A DNA stretch of 64,000 nucleotides, taken from assembly GCF_000003815.2 (NCBI RefSeq), contig NW_023365757.1:240751-304750 (forward strand), given 5' to 3'. Under the pieces are notes generated by a model. That model was not told the origin of the DNA. It made no database searches and saw only the letters and a list, made by a program, of their open reading frames with translations. The DNA comes from Branchiostoma floridae. Taxonomy: Eukaryota; Chordata; Leptocardii; Amphioxiformes; Branchiostomatidae. Shown in pieces: positions 23,661-36,360 of the stretch. Each line of letters opens with the position of its first letter. The stretch's first letter is position 1. The translations under genes and the position numbers were made by a program.

Positions 23661-25111
23661 CATCCCCTTCGTATGAACGTAAAACGTATGACGTAAAAGT
23701 TAGGGTTTATTTCCCAGTTAGGTGAAAATTTGTTCAGATCCAGAGGCCACACCAAGAACATAAAATACAATGTAAAACATAATGACTCCATTTTCATAAG
23801 CACGTTTATCTCACTATTCTTCATATGATGTCATCCATAAAATTTACTTGCTGTGGCCTAGCAGTCCAAATGTAGATAGCAGGCCTGCCTACGCCTTACG
23901 GAAAAGAGCATGCAGACCCTCTTATCAGAATGTTGGGCTAGTTTTCTCCAAGCAGATGTATCGAGGGCAGTATCCAATGGCTAAATGGGGGAGAGGGTAG
24001 TTGGACACTGTTTAGCCCTTTGGGTAGCCTCTACCAGGCTCCGCGGACTGCTGGTACTCTCCAAGCAGAGGTTGAGTCGCGCAGATATAGTTTGTAGTAG
24101 TTGGACAAATTACACGGTCGATCTTCAAGAAGCCTTTAAGAAGAGCGCCCGTGTAATTTTTCCGACTATTAAAAGGCTATCTAATGCTACCGTAGGATCA
24201 GCTTGGAGATTACTTTGTGTCAAACATACCAGTCCGGTAGTTGACAAACAAATAACTTGTACTTGCACACATGCTAATATATAATCGGAAGGCAGCATGG
24301 TATGCCACTCGTAGTTTGGAAATAGCGATTGATGTAGCTAGTGATTGAATCCTATGTTTTTCTCGAGATTTTGCAAACCCTCACATTTATGTAATTGCAC
24401 AACACAGTTCTCACCTATTTACACCGATTTAATTCTGAGACTGTTAATTATTTCCAAAATAGGCGCTGTGCAAGTTATGCACTAAACGTCAGTGCTCGTC
24501 TACTCCTATCTTGTTGTATACGTTGTTAGTTCATTTTCTTCTGCCTGATGAACTTGTGTGGTACAGATCCCACATTATCGCGAGTGAGTTTGCTACAATT
24601 TAAAAGAGTTGCTAATCGATATTCGATAGAACTTTGACTTATGTTAGTTAACGCATATTCTGTTATTTCTTTGCTTATTTGTTGCCTACATTGGTCATGG
24701 CATGAATGATTTCTGTAGTATTGTGTACTTTGTTAAAATTCAACAGTACAACTCACTCGACTCGTCCGTGTAGTGTGATGACTAGTAATAACTAATGCCG
24801 TAACTAAATCATGACCCGTTGCAGATTTTTATATTCAAAATACTATAGTTTTATTTATGAGGTAATTTGAACCCAACTACTTATGAATTAATGTAGAGGC
24901 GCAAGATGCACTAGTGCGCATTAGACTTTTTTTTATTTTTTATTATTTTTTCATTAAAAACAACAACAACAATGGTACATTTCGAGTACTTTTGCACATG
25001 GAGGGATAACATATACTGGTGTGTTTGGACGAATTACATGTGTAACTTAACATGCAGTACATGGGCAGTGAAACAGTCAGGAAAGACACATACATGTAGT
25101 ACATTTGTAAA
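23661..25111. other. Repeat-bearing spacer without a recognised gene
   Basis: Contains a solo end of the CCACAGCAAG TIR element (inverse CTTGCTGTGGCC at about 23850-23861) and two TACTCTCC-family left ends (about 23942 and 24055). The second of these continues into an imperfect inverted repeat (AAATTACACGG / CCGTGTAATTT, 24105-24160). An A/T-rich run lies at 24925-24970. Confidence 0.5.
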
Positions 25112-25607
25112 GCCACAGCAAGTAAATTTTATGGATGAAATCCTCTGCAGACAGCAAAAATAGTGAGATAGGGCGAACAAAACAAGATGGCTTGATTTTC
25201 AAAATAGACACCATGAATGTTGTAAGAAGAGTTAAAGTGACAAAACGTGGTAGTGCTGACGACGAATCATTCATTCCTGTATTGAAAAAGTGAACTAGTG
25301 TAGTAAAAGTGACACTAGTGTGGTAGACTGGTATCACTTACCATGTTGGCAACTGCACTTATGGAGGACTTCCACAGTAGTGTCACTTTTCCAACTATCC
25401 AGCTGGTTTCACTTCTATAACTACAGTCATGGCTACCTGCTCATGTTACTTCTACGAGTACAATCATTAGGCTCCAACACAACATACTTTCCTATCTTGG
25501 TACTTTCTTGTCATGTTGACCTTCTACGAAGAAAAACTTTTTTTTCTGAAATCAGGCAAAAATCAATGAGCGCGCGGATGTCAACCATAAAATTTACTTG
25601 CTGTGGC
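25112..25607. mobile_element. ~496-bp TIR element, no coding capacity
   Basis: Begins GCCACAGCAAGTAAATTTTA and ends with its inverse (TAAAATTTACTTGCTGTGGC), so the terminal inverted repeats are about 25 bp. Another copy lies at 30523-32598 (split by a LINE), a diverged one at about 59874-60275 and a solo end at about 23850. Probably a nonautonomous DNA transposon; superfamily not assigned. Confidence 0.75.
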
Positions 25608-26377
25608 CTAAGGTAAAATGTATAATAAAGGTGTTGATTAACTCCTTCAAGGTCTTCATTCATTCTTTCATTAGTAACTATATCATAATGAACTAGCAGT
25701 AACAGAGAAGTAGAAGTACAGTTAAACAGTTGTTTTCAGATCTTCATTTCTTTATTCATGAAAGTTTTAAAACTATAAAACAAGAAATACAGAACTTCAA
25801 CAAGTCTGAATAGTACAGGCATTGGTTTCCACGGCTGCGAGGAGACATAAGTGGTAGGGAAACTAGACAGCACAAAAAACAAACTTGTCAATGACCAGTT
25901 GCCAGCCCGCACTGTACAATACTCTAAAACCTGACTCCCTTACATTGTACAGCTCCTTAATAGCATATTGTAACGGTAAACCAGAATATTCTAACTGCTC
26001 GTATATGTATATATATACATACATGTTGATATGTGATTTTAGCCCATTATTAAGTAAACCCGATTTGTCAATGTACTTTTTAATGTACAAAACATGTAAT
26101 TCAGCCGTCCGGCTGCCGAGTGTTCCTTCAATAAAACCCATCTATTATTACAACTTTATTTTCTATTTGCTTTGGGCAAACAAAGACTTTTTGATATACT
26201 TAGATCATCTCATGAAAACCAATACTAATACTTAAAATTGGAATACAAAATCCTGGAAAATTTAAGTCCGATCTTAAAAGAAAACACTCTAGATCCCCTG
26301 AATACAAATGCATTGTATAACTTTATCTTTCTGAATCTAAAGTCCAAACATTATTGTTTAGTCACAGCTGTCTGAAT

Positions 26378-27731
26378 CTACGTATACAGTCCACCGGCGG
26401 CCCATGCCCGTCTAGCGATTATCATGTCCCTGAGGAGATTCCTTGCTTCTTCACCACTTGCTTCTTGACTGCCGTCCGTTATAGGTCGTACGTAGTACCT
26501 GTTGGTTCCGGGAACGTTGTCCAACATGAGGACGGGGCACACTTGCCATTTGGCCAACAGCAGCTGGCGACGCGTCAATCTGGCGGGACGGGCTTGCGGT
26601 ACAAAAGGTACCACAGCACTGCTGGCCGCTCCGCCCTCACTGGTTGCCTGTGGCGCCTCCCCAGGGTTGTCTTGTCCATCCAAATCGCTAGGGGTCTCGC
26701 TTACCTCGCTAGCGTCCTCCGTATTTGTGACCTTCATCTTCGGCACCAAAAATCCGGGTTGAAACCCGCAAAAACCTTTCTCCTTCTCGGAGGTTTCGTT
26801 GGGCTGTCCAGGTACGGGTGCAGAGGCGCTTGCTCCCGCTGTGATGTTTGGGGTGTTGTCGGTGGGGCCGTCAAGGTCTTCCTTCTCCACTTTCGCGGAT
26901 GGAGTTTCGCTAACGTTGTTAAGCGTGAGTCTGTAGAGATGTAAAAATTATGTAAAAAAAGGATTTCGGGATCTATAATATTGACATGTTTATTCGATTA
27001 TATGGATGGTATACGCACACATAAGTTTTCGTCCGTTTCTACAAAATGATGCGCATAGAATTCTGTGGTTCGACTACTCACACAGCGCGGTGTAAGATAC
27101 AGGCAAATGTTCTAGAACAGCAAGGCCATTCGCTCGCCAAGAAAATGTGTTAAAAACAACATTCTCTTAAACCCACTTCTGTTTTTCTTAAAAATGATAA
27201 CTTCTATAGCCATGTAATCATACATGTAACGTTATGCACTACTTCACGCCATGTTTATTTAGTCATATATAACCAATAGATATTGAGCTTACAGTTTTCT
27301 TCTATCGATTTGCAACCAACTCAAAACAGTGGCTACTGTATGTCTCATATCGCATTGATTTCTACAAACGTATTAATTTTTCCAATTGTCAACAATACTG
27401 CCAAACGGTTTACAAGTGCACGCAGGTCGACTGCCTTTCATACTCCAATATAACGTTATGTTATCGGAGTATTCATGAATACATTTTAGTGGCAATGGAT
27501 TGTCTTTGGACGGATGAAGGGAAAGATTTTCGTTCGTGGTTCATCCGCTGTCACGGTGTGGCACTGACCGTTCTTAGAACACTTACAAGGTCGTCTTGAC
27601 CTGTCTAAGCTGACAGAAAGTATTATGGGGTTTAGAGAAGTAAACATGTACTCACCACTCTTCAGATAGCCGTAGAGCTTGTCTACAACCTGCAGCAACA
27701 ATCCAGCATTGATCATAATCAATCCGAACAT
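26378..27731 (-). pseudogene. Unknown two-exon gene, copy J1, frameshifted
   Basis: Exon 1 27731-27656 encodes MFGLIMINAGLLLQVVDKLY and a few more residues, with a GTGAGT donor. Exon 2 starts after CTCTACAG at 26930. Compared with copy J2, one base is missing directly after the junction (ACTCACGCTTAAC here, ACTCAGGTCTCAAC in J2). The long exon 2 frame (170 codons down to 26378, ending WAAGGLYT) is therefore out of phase with exon 1 when the same splice sites are used. The exon 2 product is otherwise well conserved between copies. I do not recognise the family. Either a pseudogene or a gene with a different start. Confidence 0.6.
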
Positions 27732-27839
27732 CTTGATTCTAAACGAAGTCGAAAAATCAATCGAGAAACAATGACAAGTTAGAGGAACGCAAAAACGCGT
27801 GTGATCACTTGTCTTCCAAATTTTCTCAACTGTAAATAT

Positions 27840-27900
27840 GATTATGACGTCATAGAGAAGTTACGCAGGAGTCTAAGGTGACATTTATGACGTCATAAAA
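27840..27900 (-). promoter_or_regulatory. Two CRE-type sites upstream of J1
   Basis: TGACGTCA at 27845-27852 and 27888-27895, about 110-165 bp upstream of the ATG. Both are conserved in copy 2. CREB/ATF-type binding is inferred. Confidence 0.5.
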
Positions 27901-28310
27901 GGTAGGTTGGTTTTCATGTTACATAAAAGAGTTATGTGACGTTTTTCATTTTCATTGGTTGTTTCTTTACAGTGAAGTCTTGAATCTGAAAGGCCGACAA
28001 AGTACAATCTTCGCGTGTAGTAAATATTGAATCCGCAAGAGGGACTCAGTACCCTAGACGACGCTCGTGAACCGGTGTATTTTAACTTGTGCAACGTTAG
28101 ATTTTCAATATTTCTTGTTCTCTAACTTTGCCTGATGAGTCGCATGGTTTTATAGGTAAGTCAACATGTCTAATTAACTTTATGTGCAGTCGAAATTAGC
28201 GGATATAAATGACAGACATTGCAGATGACTATGTCTCGTTTTTCGTGTGTGTAACGGGAGTTTACCTTTATTAACATGGTAACGTATATTCGTTGTTTAT
28301 AAAAATGATG

Positions 28311-28407
28311 TATTTAGGAATATCTAGTCGACCAAAGTTGGTTTCAAATTGCCTTTTTTCATAGCAATCCAATCTGAAACAGTCTGTCGACTTGATATCC
28401 CTAAATA
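28311..28407. mobile_element. 97-bp foldback element
   Basis: Imperfect inverted arms: TATTTAGGAATATCTAGTCG at left; GTCGACTTGATATCCCTAAATA-type at right. Confidence 0.7.
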
Positions 28408-28573
28408 CTTCGATTGTATATTCAACGGATAACGGTTAACCCAGCGAATAAAGGTGAACTAGCGTTAAATCCAGTTACGTAAAGTCGGCTCGAACCATTT
28501 TACATAAACGTTTTGTGCACGTTAGTCAGCTAACTTTAGCTTCGTTGATTAACGTACGATTATTGCATTTAAA

Positions 28574-28666
28574 AATAGTTTGTTTAGAGAAGGAACGTCG
28601 ATGAATAGTTTGTTTAGAGAAGGAACGTCGATGAATAGTTTGTTTAGAGAAGGAACGTCGATGAAT
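28574..28666. repeat. 30-bp tandem repeat, three exact copies
   Basis: The unit starts AATAGTTTGTTTAGAGAAGG and ends AACGTCGATG; three identical units run from 28574 to 28663. Exact identity suggests a recent expansion. Confidence 0.95.
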
Positions 28667-30268
28667 TTTAAACGGTTACAGCCACACGTACCGTGACGAC
28701 TAGAGGTCCGTTAAAAGATCCAAGAAGAACCAGGACCAAGAAGTCCCAAAGGTATGTACATTGAAAATAGTCTCCGACAAGCTGCCCCGGCCCCTCGAGC
28801 TTGCAATGCGTTTAGTAAAGGGGCGGGGCGGGGCGCAAATATACTACAAATCCAGGTACAATATACTTTTGCGGTATTGTTTGGATAGAGAGGTATCATT
28901 TATAAATATCAAAAGAATAAACTAGCTTCCATGATGAATATATTTATGGCCTCCGTGCCATTCAATTTCCCTATTTTGCTAGTGGTGAGAGATCTGCTTC
29001 GCGACTAAAAACGGAAAACCAATATCATCAGTATGGCGTAAAGAATATTTCCAAGCGGGAGCGCGGTGATTTATTGGCGTCTTGAGGGCATAGGAAAAAT
29101 ATTTTGACTTGAGGGGAGGGCCTGGGAAAATTTTTTTGACCGTGGGGGAGGGCCTAGGAAAATTTTTTGGACCCGACCCTCAGACGACCGCACCTCCCCC
29201 CCCCCCCTCTACCCGCTAAATATCGACCAGTCCCTTAAGTCATACCAATGCACGGCATCCCGAACATATGCGGTAGGTGAACGGCAGAGGTCGGCTCCAA
29301 TCAAATGACATTGAGAATGAAATGATGGAAAATTCTGCGCGCCAGAAACGATTAAAGTTGCCCGTAGTGGTTGTTGTAAGGGGGGGGGGGGGGGGGGGAG
29401 AGGGCCAAGGGCCTGTACAGGAATATGCTTACTTTTTAACTAGAATAATGCAAAACGGGTTTTGTTTTCACACAATATCACGACATCTGATGAAAACTTT
29501 AAAATGTGTCGAAATTACGTCATCTATGACGTCATATAAGGCACAAGCACCGCCCTATTAAGGTATCGGACCGGAGTTTCTTTTACGATTTCGGAGGGCG
29601 GACAGCCTCAGGCCGAAGGGCTACAGTTCCGCTTGTAAACCTAGGACGCGAAACTTAATAAATATGGCGGAAAGCCGTTTACTGCCTCTTTCCGACAAAC
29701 CTATTAGTATCGTCTGTTGCCTCTTTATTTTGGGTAGAATATGTAGTAGAATTTTAATTTTGGACCCGAAAACTATCATTTTTTACCACTTTTTTGATCG
29801 AAGCTGCTTGGAAAAAACGAATTTTCCCAGGATAATGACCTACGTGGTAGAGAAGCTAAATTCTTCAAGTTTGTGTAAAATGAAAATAAAAAACTTCCAT
29901 GTGATAACTTTTTTTGCAATCTCCGATGACGTCATTTCATCGAAATCGCATGAAAAACGCTGCTATTTGGGTCATTAGGCGAAAAAACCGCTTCACCGTT
30001 GCAGCGGACTAATACAAAAATGCTTTCGCTGGCCGACCAACTACTCCTCGCACAAAAATAATGCAACCCACGGGCTTTTCAGGAAATATGACAAATCTAT
30101 GCTCAGCTATAACGATCACCAAGCAATAGGGAGCGAAAGTTAGGGAGACAACAGCGCACTTCCGGCCTATTACACCACCCTTCTGTCAACTCCGGTCAGA
30201 TTTGAACTCCGCGACCCGGAACCTGATGATAGAAATATATGTACTCTATTCTGTTTAGTTATATAGAA
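28667..30268. other. Spacer between the two duplication units, no recognised gene
   Basis: Holds a degenerate tandem of about 36 bp (GGGAGGGCCT..GGAAAATTTTTTTGAC, three units near 29081-29173). A run of 12 C is at 29196-29207 and a run of 19 G at 29380-29398, both prone to G-quadruplex formation and polymerase slippage. The ORFs here have no coding character. Confidence 0.5.
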
Positions 30269-30311
30269 AGTAGATTCCCTCACTTTAGACTTTAAAGTGA
30301 GAGAATCTACT
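30269..30311. repeat. Hairpin with 19-bp arms
   Basis: AGTAGATTCCCTCACTTTA and its inverse (one mismatch) around a 5-bp loop. Confidence 0.8.
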
Positions 30312-30522
30312 GAAAACTAAGACATAAGAGTGAGTCCACCTGTAAAATCTATATTAACCATTCGAGAAACCGACTATTACAGTACTAAACCCATACAATT
30401 CTATATTTTCACCATTACCAAGAAACGAGAAGAAGCCGAACTTCTATGCCATACTACTAGATCTATTATACTTGTACATGTTTTGTCTTTGTTACGTTGT
30501 GACCTGTACTTATTTCGGTAAA

Positions 30523-32598
30523 GCCACAGCAAGTAAATTTTATGGATGACATCCTCTGCAGACAGCAAAAATAGTGAGATAGGGCGAAAAAAACAAGATG
30601 GCTTGATTTTCAAAATAGACACCATAAATGTTGTAAGAAGAGTTAAAGTGACAAAACGTGGTAGTGCTGACGACGAATCATTCATTCCTGTATTGAAAAA
30701 GTGAACTAGTGTAGTAAAAGTGACACTAGTGTGGTAGACTGGTATCACTTACCATGTTGGCAACTGCACTTATGGAGGACTTCCATAGTAGTGTCACTTT
30801 TCCAACTATCCAGCTGGTTTCACTTCTATAACTACAGTCATGGCTACCTGCTAATGTTACTTCTACGAGTACAATCATTAGGCTCCAACACAACATACTT
30901 TCCTATCTTGGTACTTTCTTGTCATGTTGACCTTCTCCGAAGAAAATTTTTTTTTTCTGAAATCAGGCAAAAATCAATGCCTGATTGGGATCAATGACCT
31001 GGCAGTCAGATGGGTAGAGAGCTACCTCAGAGGAAGAGAACAGGCTGTACATGTGTTTATAAATGGGGACTTCTCACCTTATAGAGAGAACAGGTGTGGA
31101 GTGCCACAAGGGAGCTGCCTTGGGCCCTTATTGCTTTGCCTGTACACCAACGACCTCCCTACCTTAACAAAGAATACCAATAGTAACACGCTGATGACAC
31201 AACTCCATATGCTGCGGCTCCTAGTGTTGCTGAAGTAGAACACATCCTCCAACCTGTACTTACACGAATTTGGAGATGGGTGGAAATTAACAGACTGATT
31301 CTTAATGTGGGGAAAGCTAAATCTATACTAATAGGGAGCCACCAGAAACTGAAACACAATCCTGTATTAAAGCTCAGTGTGGGAGGAAGGGACATTACAC
31401 AAGTAAGACAAGCTGTCCTGCTTGGCTTCACAGTTGACCAACATCTCTCCTGGGCCCTACATGTACATAAAATCAGGAGTAAAATGGCAAGCACATTAGC
31501 ATCATTAAGAAAATACAAAACCTTCTTCCCCGGAGACATACTAAAAACTGTGATACAGTCACTTGTTCTATCACATCTAGACTATTGTGCTCCCGGGCCA
31601 TTCTCTCTTCGACAACACAAACACAACTAGACAAACTACAAACCATGCAAAACCGTGCAGCCAGACTTGCTACCAACTCTACACTTTTCACCAGTACTAA
31701 CGACTTACTTTCCAGGCTAGGATGGCAAACAGTTAAAGAGAGATTATTCACCAGTAGCATCTGTGATTTTCATAAAATCCTAACAGTCAAGGAACCGCAA
31801 GGAATTTATGACAGGGTCAGTACTACCTTCATCTCTCATAACCACAACACAAGACTGGCACACAAGGGGGGATTCACTCTACCAAAACCCAAAACAAAAG
31901 CACTCACTAGGACATTCCTTTGCAGATGCACAAAGACATACAATTCACTACCAAGCAACCTCACATCTACCAACTGTGCAGTGTTCAAAAACAGAATCAA
32001 GGACTGGGGAAAACAAAACAAATCAGCACCACTGAGTATGTGGTGGTAATATGATAGAATAATTATTGTTGTACAGTTGTATATACATTGTATATGTTCG
32101 TAGACAAAGGCAGCCCTATTCTTTTATATTGCCTTTATTTCATTCATCGGTTGCTGTTGTTTTGGTAATTACTTTGGTTTATTTTGTTGCTAATGTCATT
32201 TTCAGTTATGTATAGCTGTTTACATTATATTATTTATTATCATCACGACTACTTTACTTCGTACTTATATTCATAATGCATATTCAGTTTGTTAGAATCA
32301 ATTATGTTTTGTTAATCATGTTTTATTCACCTTCTGCATACAAAACCTTAGTTATGGCATTTTTATTTGACCTCTGATCTCCATCCTTCACTTTGAGTTA
32401 CCTCAGTTGATTTTGCTGGTTTTCTGTTTACTTATTGTATAAGATTTGGCGCTTATGTATTGTATTTATTGCTCATGTATTGTACGACTCCAGGAAGAAT
32501 AGTGATACTACATTTAGTATCACGAATGGAGATCCAAATAAAACAAAACAAACAAAATGAGCGCGCGGATGTCAACCATAAAATTTACTTGCTGTGGC
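30523..32598. mobile_element. TIR element copy 2, interrupted by a LINE
   Basis: Same termini as 25112-25607. Without the inserted LINE it is about 499 bp, matching copy 1 closely. Confidence 0.75.
30980..32556 (+). mobile_element. 5'-truncated CR1/jockey-like LINE insertion
   Basis: Reverse-transcriptase C-terminal half in three shifted frames: GVPQGSCLGPLLLCLYTNDL (30924-31238 frame); then ADDTTPY in another frame near 31186, the remnant of the YADD box; then VEINRLILNVGKAKSIL, LGFTVDQHLSW, LSHLDYC and a C-terminus ending KSAPLSMWW (stop 32047-32049). About 500 bp of 3' UTR ends in AATAAAACAAAACAAAC. Frameshifts make it non-functional. The empty site is preserved in duplication unit 1, where AAATCAATG is followed directly by AGCGCGCGG (25560-25577). 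Confidence 0.85.
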
Positions 32599-33380
32599 CT
32601 TAGCTAAAATGTATAATAAAGGTGTTGATTAACTCCTTCAAGGTCTTCATTCATTCTTTCATTAATGACTATATCATAATGAACTAGCAGTAACAGAGAA
32701 GTAGAAATACAGTTAAACAGTTGTTTCCAGATCTTCATTTCTTTATTCATGAAAGTTTTAAAACTATAAAACAAGAAATACAGAACTTCAACAAGTCTGA
32801 ATAGTACAGGCATTGGTTTCCACGGCTGCGAGGAGACATAAGTGGTAGGGAAACTAGACAGCACAAAAAACAAACTTGTCAATGACCAGTTGCCAGCCCG
32901 CACTGTACAATACTCTACAATCCCACTCCCTTACATTGTACAGCTCCTGAATAGCATATTGTAACGGTAAACCAGAATGTTTTAACTGTTCGTATATCTA
33001 TATATATACATACATGTTGATATGTGATTTAAGCCCATTATTAAGTAAACCCGATTTGTCAATGTACTTTTTAATGTACAAAACATGTAATTCAGCCGTC
33101 CGGCTGCCAAGTGTTCCTTCAATAAAACCCATTTATTATTACAACTTTATTTTCTATTTGCTTTGGGCAAACAAAGACTTTTTGATATACTTAGATCATC
33201 TCATGAAAACCAGTACTAATACTTAAGATTGGAATAAAAACACTTGGAAAATTTAAGTCCGATCTTAAAAGAAAACGCTCTAGATCCCCTTTGGAGCTAG
33301 CTGAATACCGATGCATTGTATAACTTTATCTTTCTGAATCTAATGTCCAAACATTATTGTTTAGTCACAGCTGTCTGAAT

Positions 33381-34735
33381 CTACGTATACAGTCCACCGG
33401 CGGCCCATGCCCGTCTAGCGATTATCATGTCCCTGAGGAGATTCCTTGCTTCTTCACCACTTGCTTCTTGACTGCCGTCCGTTATAGGTCGTACGTAGTA
33501 CCTGTTGGTTCCGGGAACGTTGTCCAACATGAGGACGGGGCACACTTGCCATTTGGCCAACAGCAGCTGGCGACGCGTCAATCTGGCGGGACGGGCTTGC
33601 GGTACAAAAGGTACCACAGCACTGCTGGCCGCTCCGCCCTCACTGGTTGCCTGTGGCGCCTCCCCCGGGTTGTCTTGTCCATCCAAATCGCTAGGGGTCT
33701 CGCTTACCTCGCTAGCGTCCTCCGTATTTGTGACCTCCATCTTCGGCATAAAAAATCCGGGTTCAACCCCGCAAAAACTTTCCTCCTTCTCGGTAGTTTT
33801 GTCGGGCTGTCCAGGTACGGGTGCAGAGCCGCTTGCTCCCGCTGTGATGTTTGGGGCGCTGTCGGTGGGGCCGTCAAGGTCTTCCTTCTCCACTTTCGCG
33901 AAAGGAGTTTCGCTAACGTTGTTGAGACCTGAGTCTGTAGAGATGTAAAAATTATGTAAAAAAAGGATTTCGGGATCTATAATATTGACATGTTTATTCG
34001 ATTATATGGATGGTATACGCACATATAAGTTTTCGTCCGTTTCTACAAAATGATGCGCATAGAATTCTGTGGTTCGACTGCTCACACAGCGCGGTGTAAG
34101 ATACAAGCAAACGTTCTAGAACAGCAAGGTCATTCGCTCGCCAAGAAAATGTGTTAAAAACAACATTCTCTTAAACCCACTTCTGTTTTTCTTAAAAATG
34201 ATAACTTCTATAACCATGTAACCATACATGTAACGTTATGCACTAATTCACGCCATGTTTATTTAGTCATATATAACCAATAGATATTGAGCTTACAGTT
34301 TTCTTCTATCGATTTGCAACCAACTCAAAACAGTGGCTACTGTATGTCTCATATCGCATTGATTTCTACAAACGTATTAATTTTTCCAATTGTCAACAAT
34401 ACTGCCAAACGGTTTACAAGTGCACGCAGGTCGACTGCCTTTCATTCTTCAATACAACGTTATGTTATCGGAGTATTCATGAATACATTTTAGTGGCAAT
34501 GGATTGTCTTTGGACGAATGAAGGGAAAGATTTTCGTCCGTGGTTCATCCGCTGTCACGGTGTGGCACTGACCGTTCTTAGAACACTTACAAGGTCGTCT
34601 TGACCTGTCTAAGCTGACAGAAAGTATTATGGGGTTTAGAGAAGTAAACATGCACTCACCACTCTTCAGATAGCCGTAGAGCTTGTCTACAACCTGCAGC
34701 AACAATCCAGCATTGATCATAATCAAACCAAACAT
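33381..34735 (-). CDS. Unknown two-exon protein, copy J2, 209 aa
   Basis: Exon 1 34735-34660 (ATG; hydrophobic-amphipathic MFGLIMINAGLLLQVVDKLY) and exon 2 33934-33381 join in phase 1 for 630 nt including the stop. The middle of the protein is acidic and Pro/Ser/Thr-rich (NTEDASEVSETPSDLDGQDN), hence probably disordered. The C-terminal ~75 residues look folded and basic-hydrophobic: ARLTRRQLLLAKWQVCPVLM, VPGTNRYYVRPITDG, then RNLLRDMIIARRAWAAGG. No known domain is recognised. Conservation of exon 2 between the copies and a clean splice make it likely a real gene. The plus-strand ORF on the same bases is its shadow. Confidence 0.6.
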
Positions 34736-34848
34736 CTTGATTCTAAACGAAGTCGAAAAATCAATCGAGAAACAATGACAAGTTAGAGGAACGCAAAAAC
34801 GCGTGTGATCACTTGTCTTCCAAATTTTCTCAACTGTAAATATGATTA

Positions 34849-34899
34849 TGACGTCATAGAGAAGTTACGCAGGAGTATAAGGTGACATTTATGACGTCA
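34849..34899 (-). promoter_or_regulatory. Two CRE-type sites upstream of J2
   Basis: TGACGTCA at 34849-34856 and 34892-34899, same spacing as in J1. Confidence 0.5.
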
Positions 34900-35066
34900 T
34901 AAAAGGTAGGTTGGTTTTCATGTTACATAAAAGAGCTATGTGACGTGTTTCATTTTCGTTGGCTGTTTCTTTACAGTAAAGTCTTGAATCTGAAAGGCCG
35001 ACAAAGTACAATCTTCGCGTGTAGTAAATATTGAATCCGCAAGAGGGACTCAGTACCCTAGACGAC

Positions 35067-36360
35067 GCTAGCCAAGTCGTCATTTCTTAGGCCAAAAAGA
35101 GCAAAAAGATTGTTTTTTATGTGGGCGAAGCCACACATTTAGTATCTCTACAGATATTCCACCCGACCAATCAAAACTCAGAAAAAATGGAACCTGTAGC
35201 ATGCAGTCCACGTTTCCAGCTTTTTGATTGGCTAACATTCTGACTGTCTGGTGGATACGTCAGGGGTAAACCTATCAACGCACAGGTCACAAAATGGCAC
35301 TCGGCAGCGCAGTATCACAAAAAGTAGGGGTATTGGACGTTGGGTAGAACCGGTTACGGGGCCGAAAAACGTTGAAAATGCAGCAAGTTCAGAGCATCTA
35401 ATCGGCTAAATAACAACATAAAAATGCCCCACAAAAAATTATTCTAGTATTCTGTCCAAGTTTTAGTGAAATACCTTCGATTATAAGGGAGAAATAGCCA
35501 GCGGAAGCTCGCGGGTTTTTTCAAGCAACGCAATACATTTGTATACCTGTTAAAACGAGCCCGTAACATGTTGTAGCACTGGCTCAGTGGTATTATTCAC
35601 GCGTGGCAAAACCAACGCTCCGGGATCGAATCCGTGGACAGATAATGTTTTTTAATTTTTTTTTTCTTTTTGCTGCATTTTCGCGAAAATGTTGCCTTTC
35701 TTGTTGCTTCTTTTCCTGCGATTTTTGCTTTCTTTTCCCTTCGCCCACATCCTGCATTTTTTTTTCAAAAATGTTGCCTTTCTAGTTTTCCCAATTTTTC
35801 GTTAAAAATGACCTCCAGTGAAAATACTTTTAAACAAAAACAAAATAGCCGCGGACAGTTTTAACAAACAAGTGCTGATACTTCAAAATACACTAAATTT
35901 GTCAGCAATAATGCTATTTTGACCGAGGCTGAAACCCATAAAGTTGACAATGCAAGATGCTTCGCAAACCGTTGTCAATCAAAGCTGTCGTTTTCCCGCC
36001 ATTTTAAATCGAACACGGTTCGGGCGGTACCATTATGCGGCTTCCGCGGGGGCCTTGTATTCTTAGCGCATCGAATTGTTTCAATATTTGATAAAAACTT
36101 TATCAATACATAATACGGTTAGCACTTAGACGTCTTTCCAAAAGTAGTTAGTGTGCCCCATACAAAGTGAGTTCCTGTTTTCGAAATGTAACATAACATT
36201 ATGACATTGGACCGTTCTGAAAACATGGCGGTCCCGCAGGTCACCTACGGTCACGGAGTGGTTTGAAATTCATGTTCGGTTCCATCACCCTGGTAACCTT
36301 GCGGGCCACGCCCTTTTTTACTCCCCAGGGAGCTCCATCGAATCACAGGCCTTAAGTTAC
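35067..36360. other. Spacer without a recognised gene
   Basis: A weak tRNA-like stretch (TGGCTCAGTGG as A box, GGATCGAATCC as B box, about 35578-35635) may be the head of a SINE. T-rich low-complexity sequence lies at 35645-35780. No coding region was found. Confidence 0.4.

Larger units (their letters stand above)
25112..28073. repeat. Segmental duplication, unit 1
   Basis: Collinear and nearly identical with 30523-35066 apart from a LINE present only in unit 2. The left boundary coincides with the edge of the TIR element; the right boundary is after CTAGACGACGCT. It contains gene copy J1 and its promoter. Confidence 0.9.
30523..35066. repeat. Segmental duplication, unit 2
   Basis: Second copy of 25112-28073. 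It differs by the 1.58-kb LINE at 30980-32556, scattered substitutions and small indels (for example TTGGAGCTAGC near 33290). Confidence 0.9.

Noticed and set aside
26354-26944. Plus-strand ORFs opposite J1 and J2 (about 190 codons)
   Set aside because: Shadow of GC-rich exon 2. The minus strand has the splice sites and promoter and is the better conserved frame.
29380-29398. G19 run as a regulatory G-quadruplex
   Set aside because: Homopolymer of uncertain length next to other low-complexity sequence; no gene nearby to regulate.
35575-35645. tRNA gene
   Set aside because: A- and B-box-like words are present, but the T arm has mismatches and no acceptor stem pairs. At best it is a tRNA-derived SINE head.
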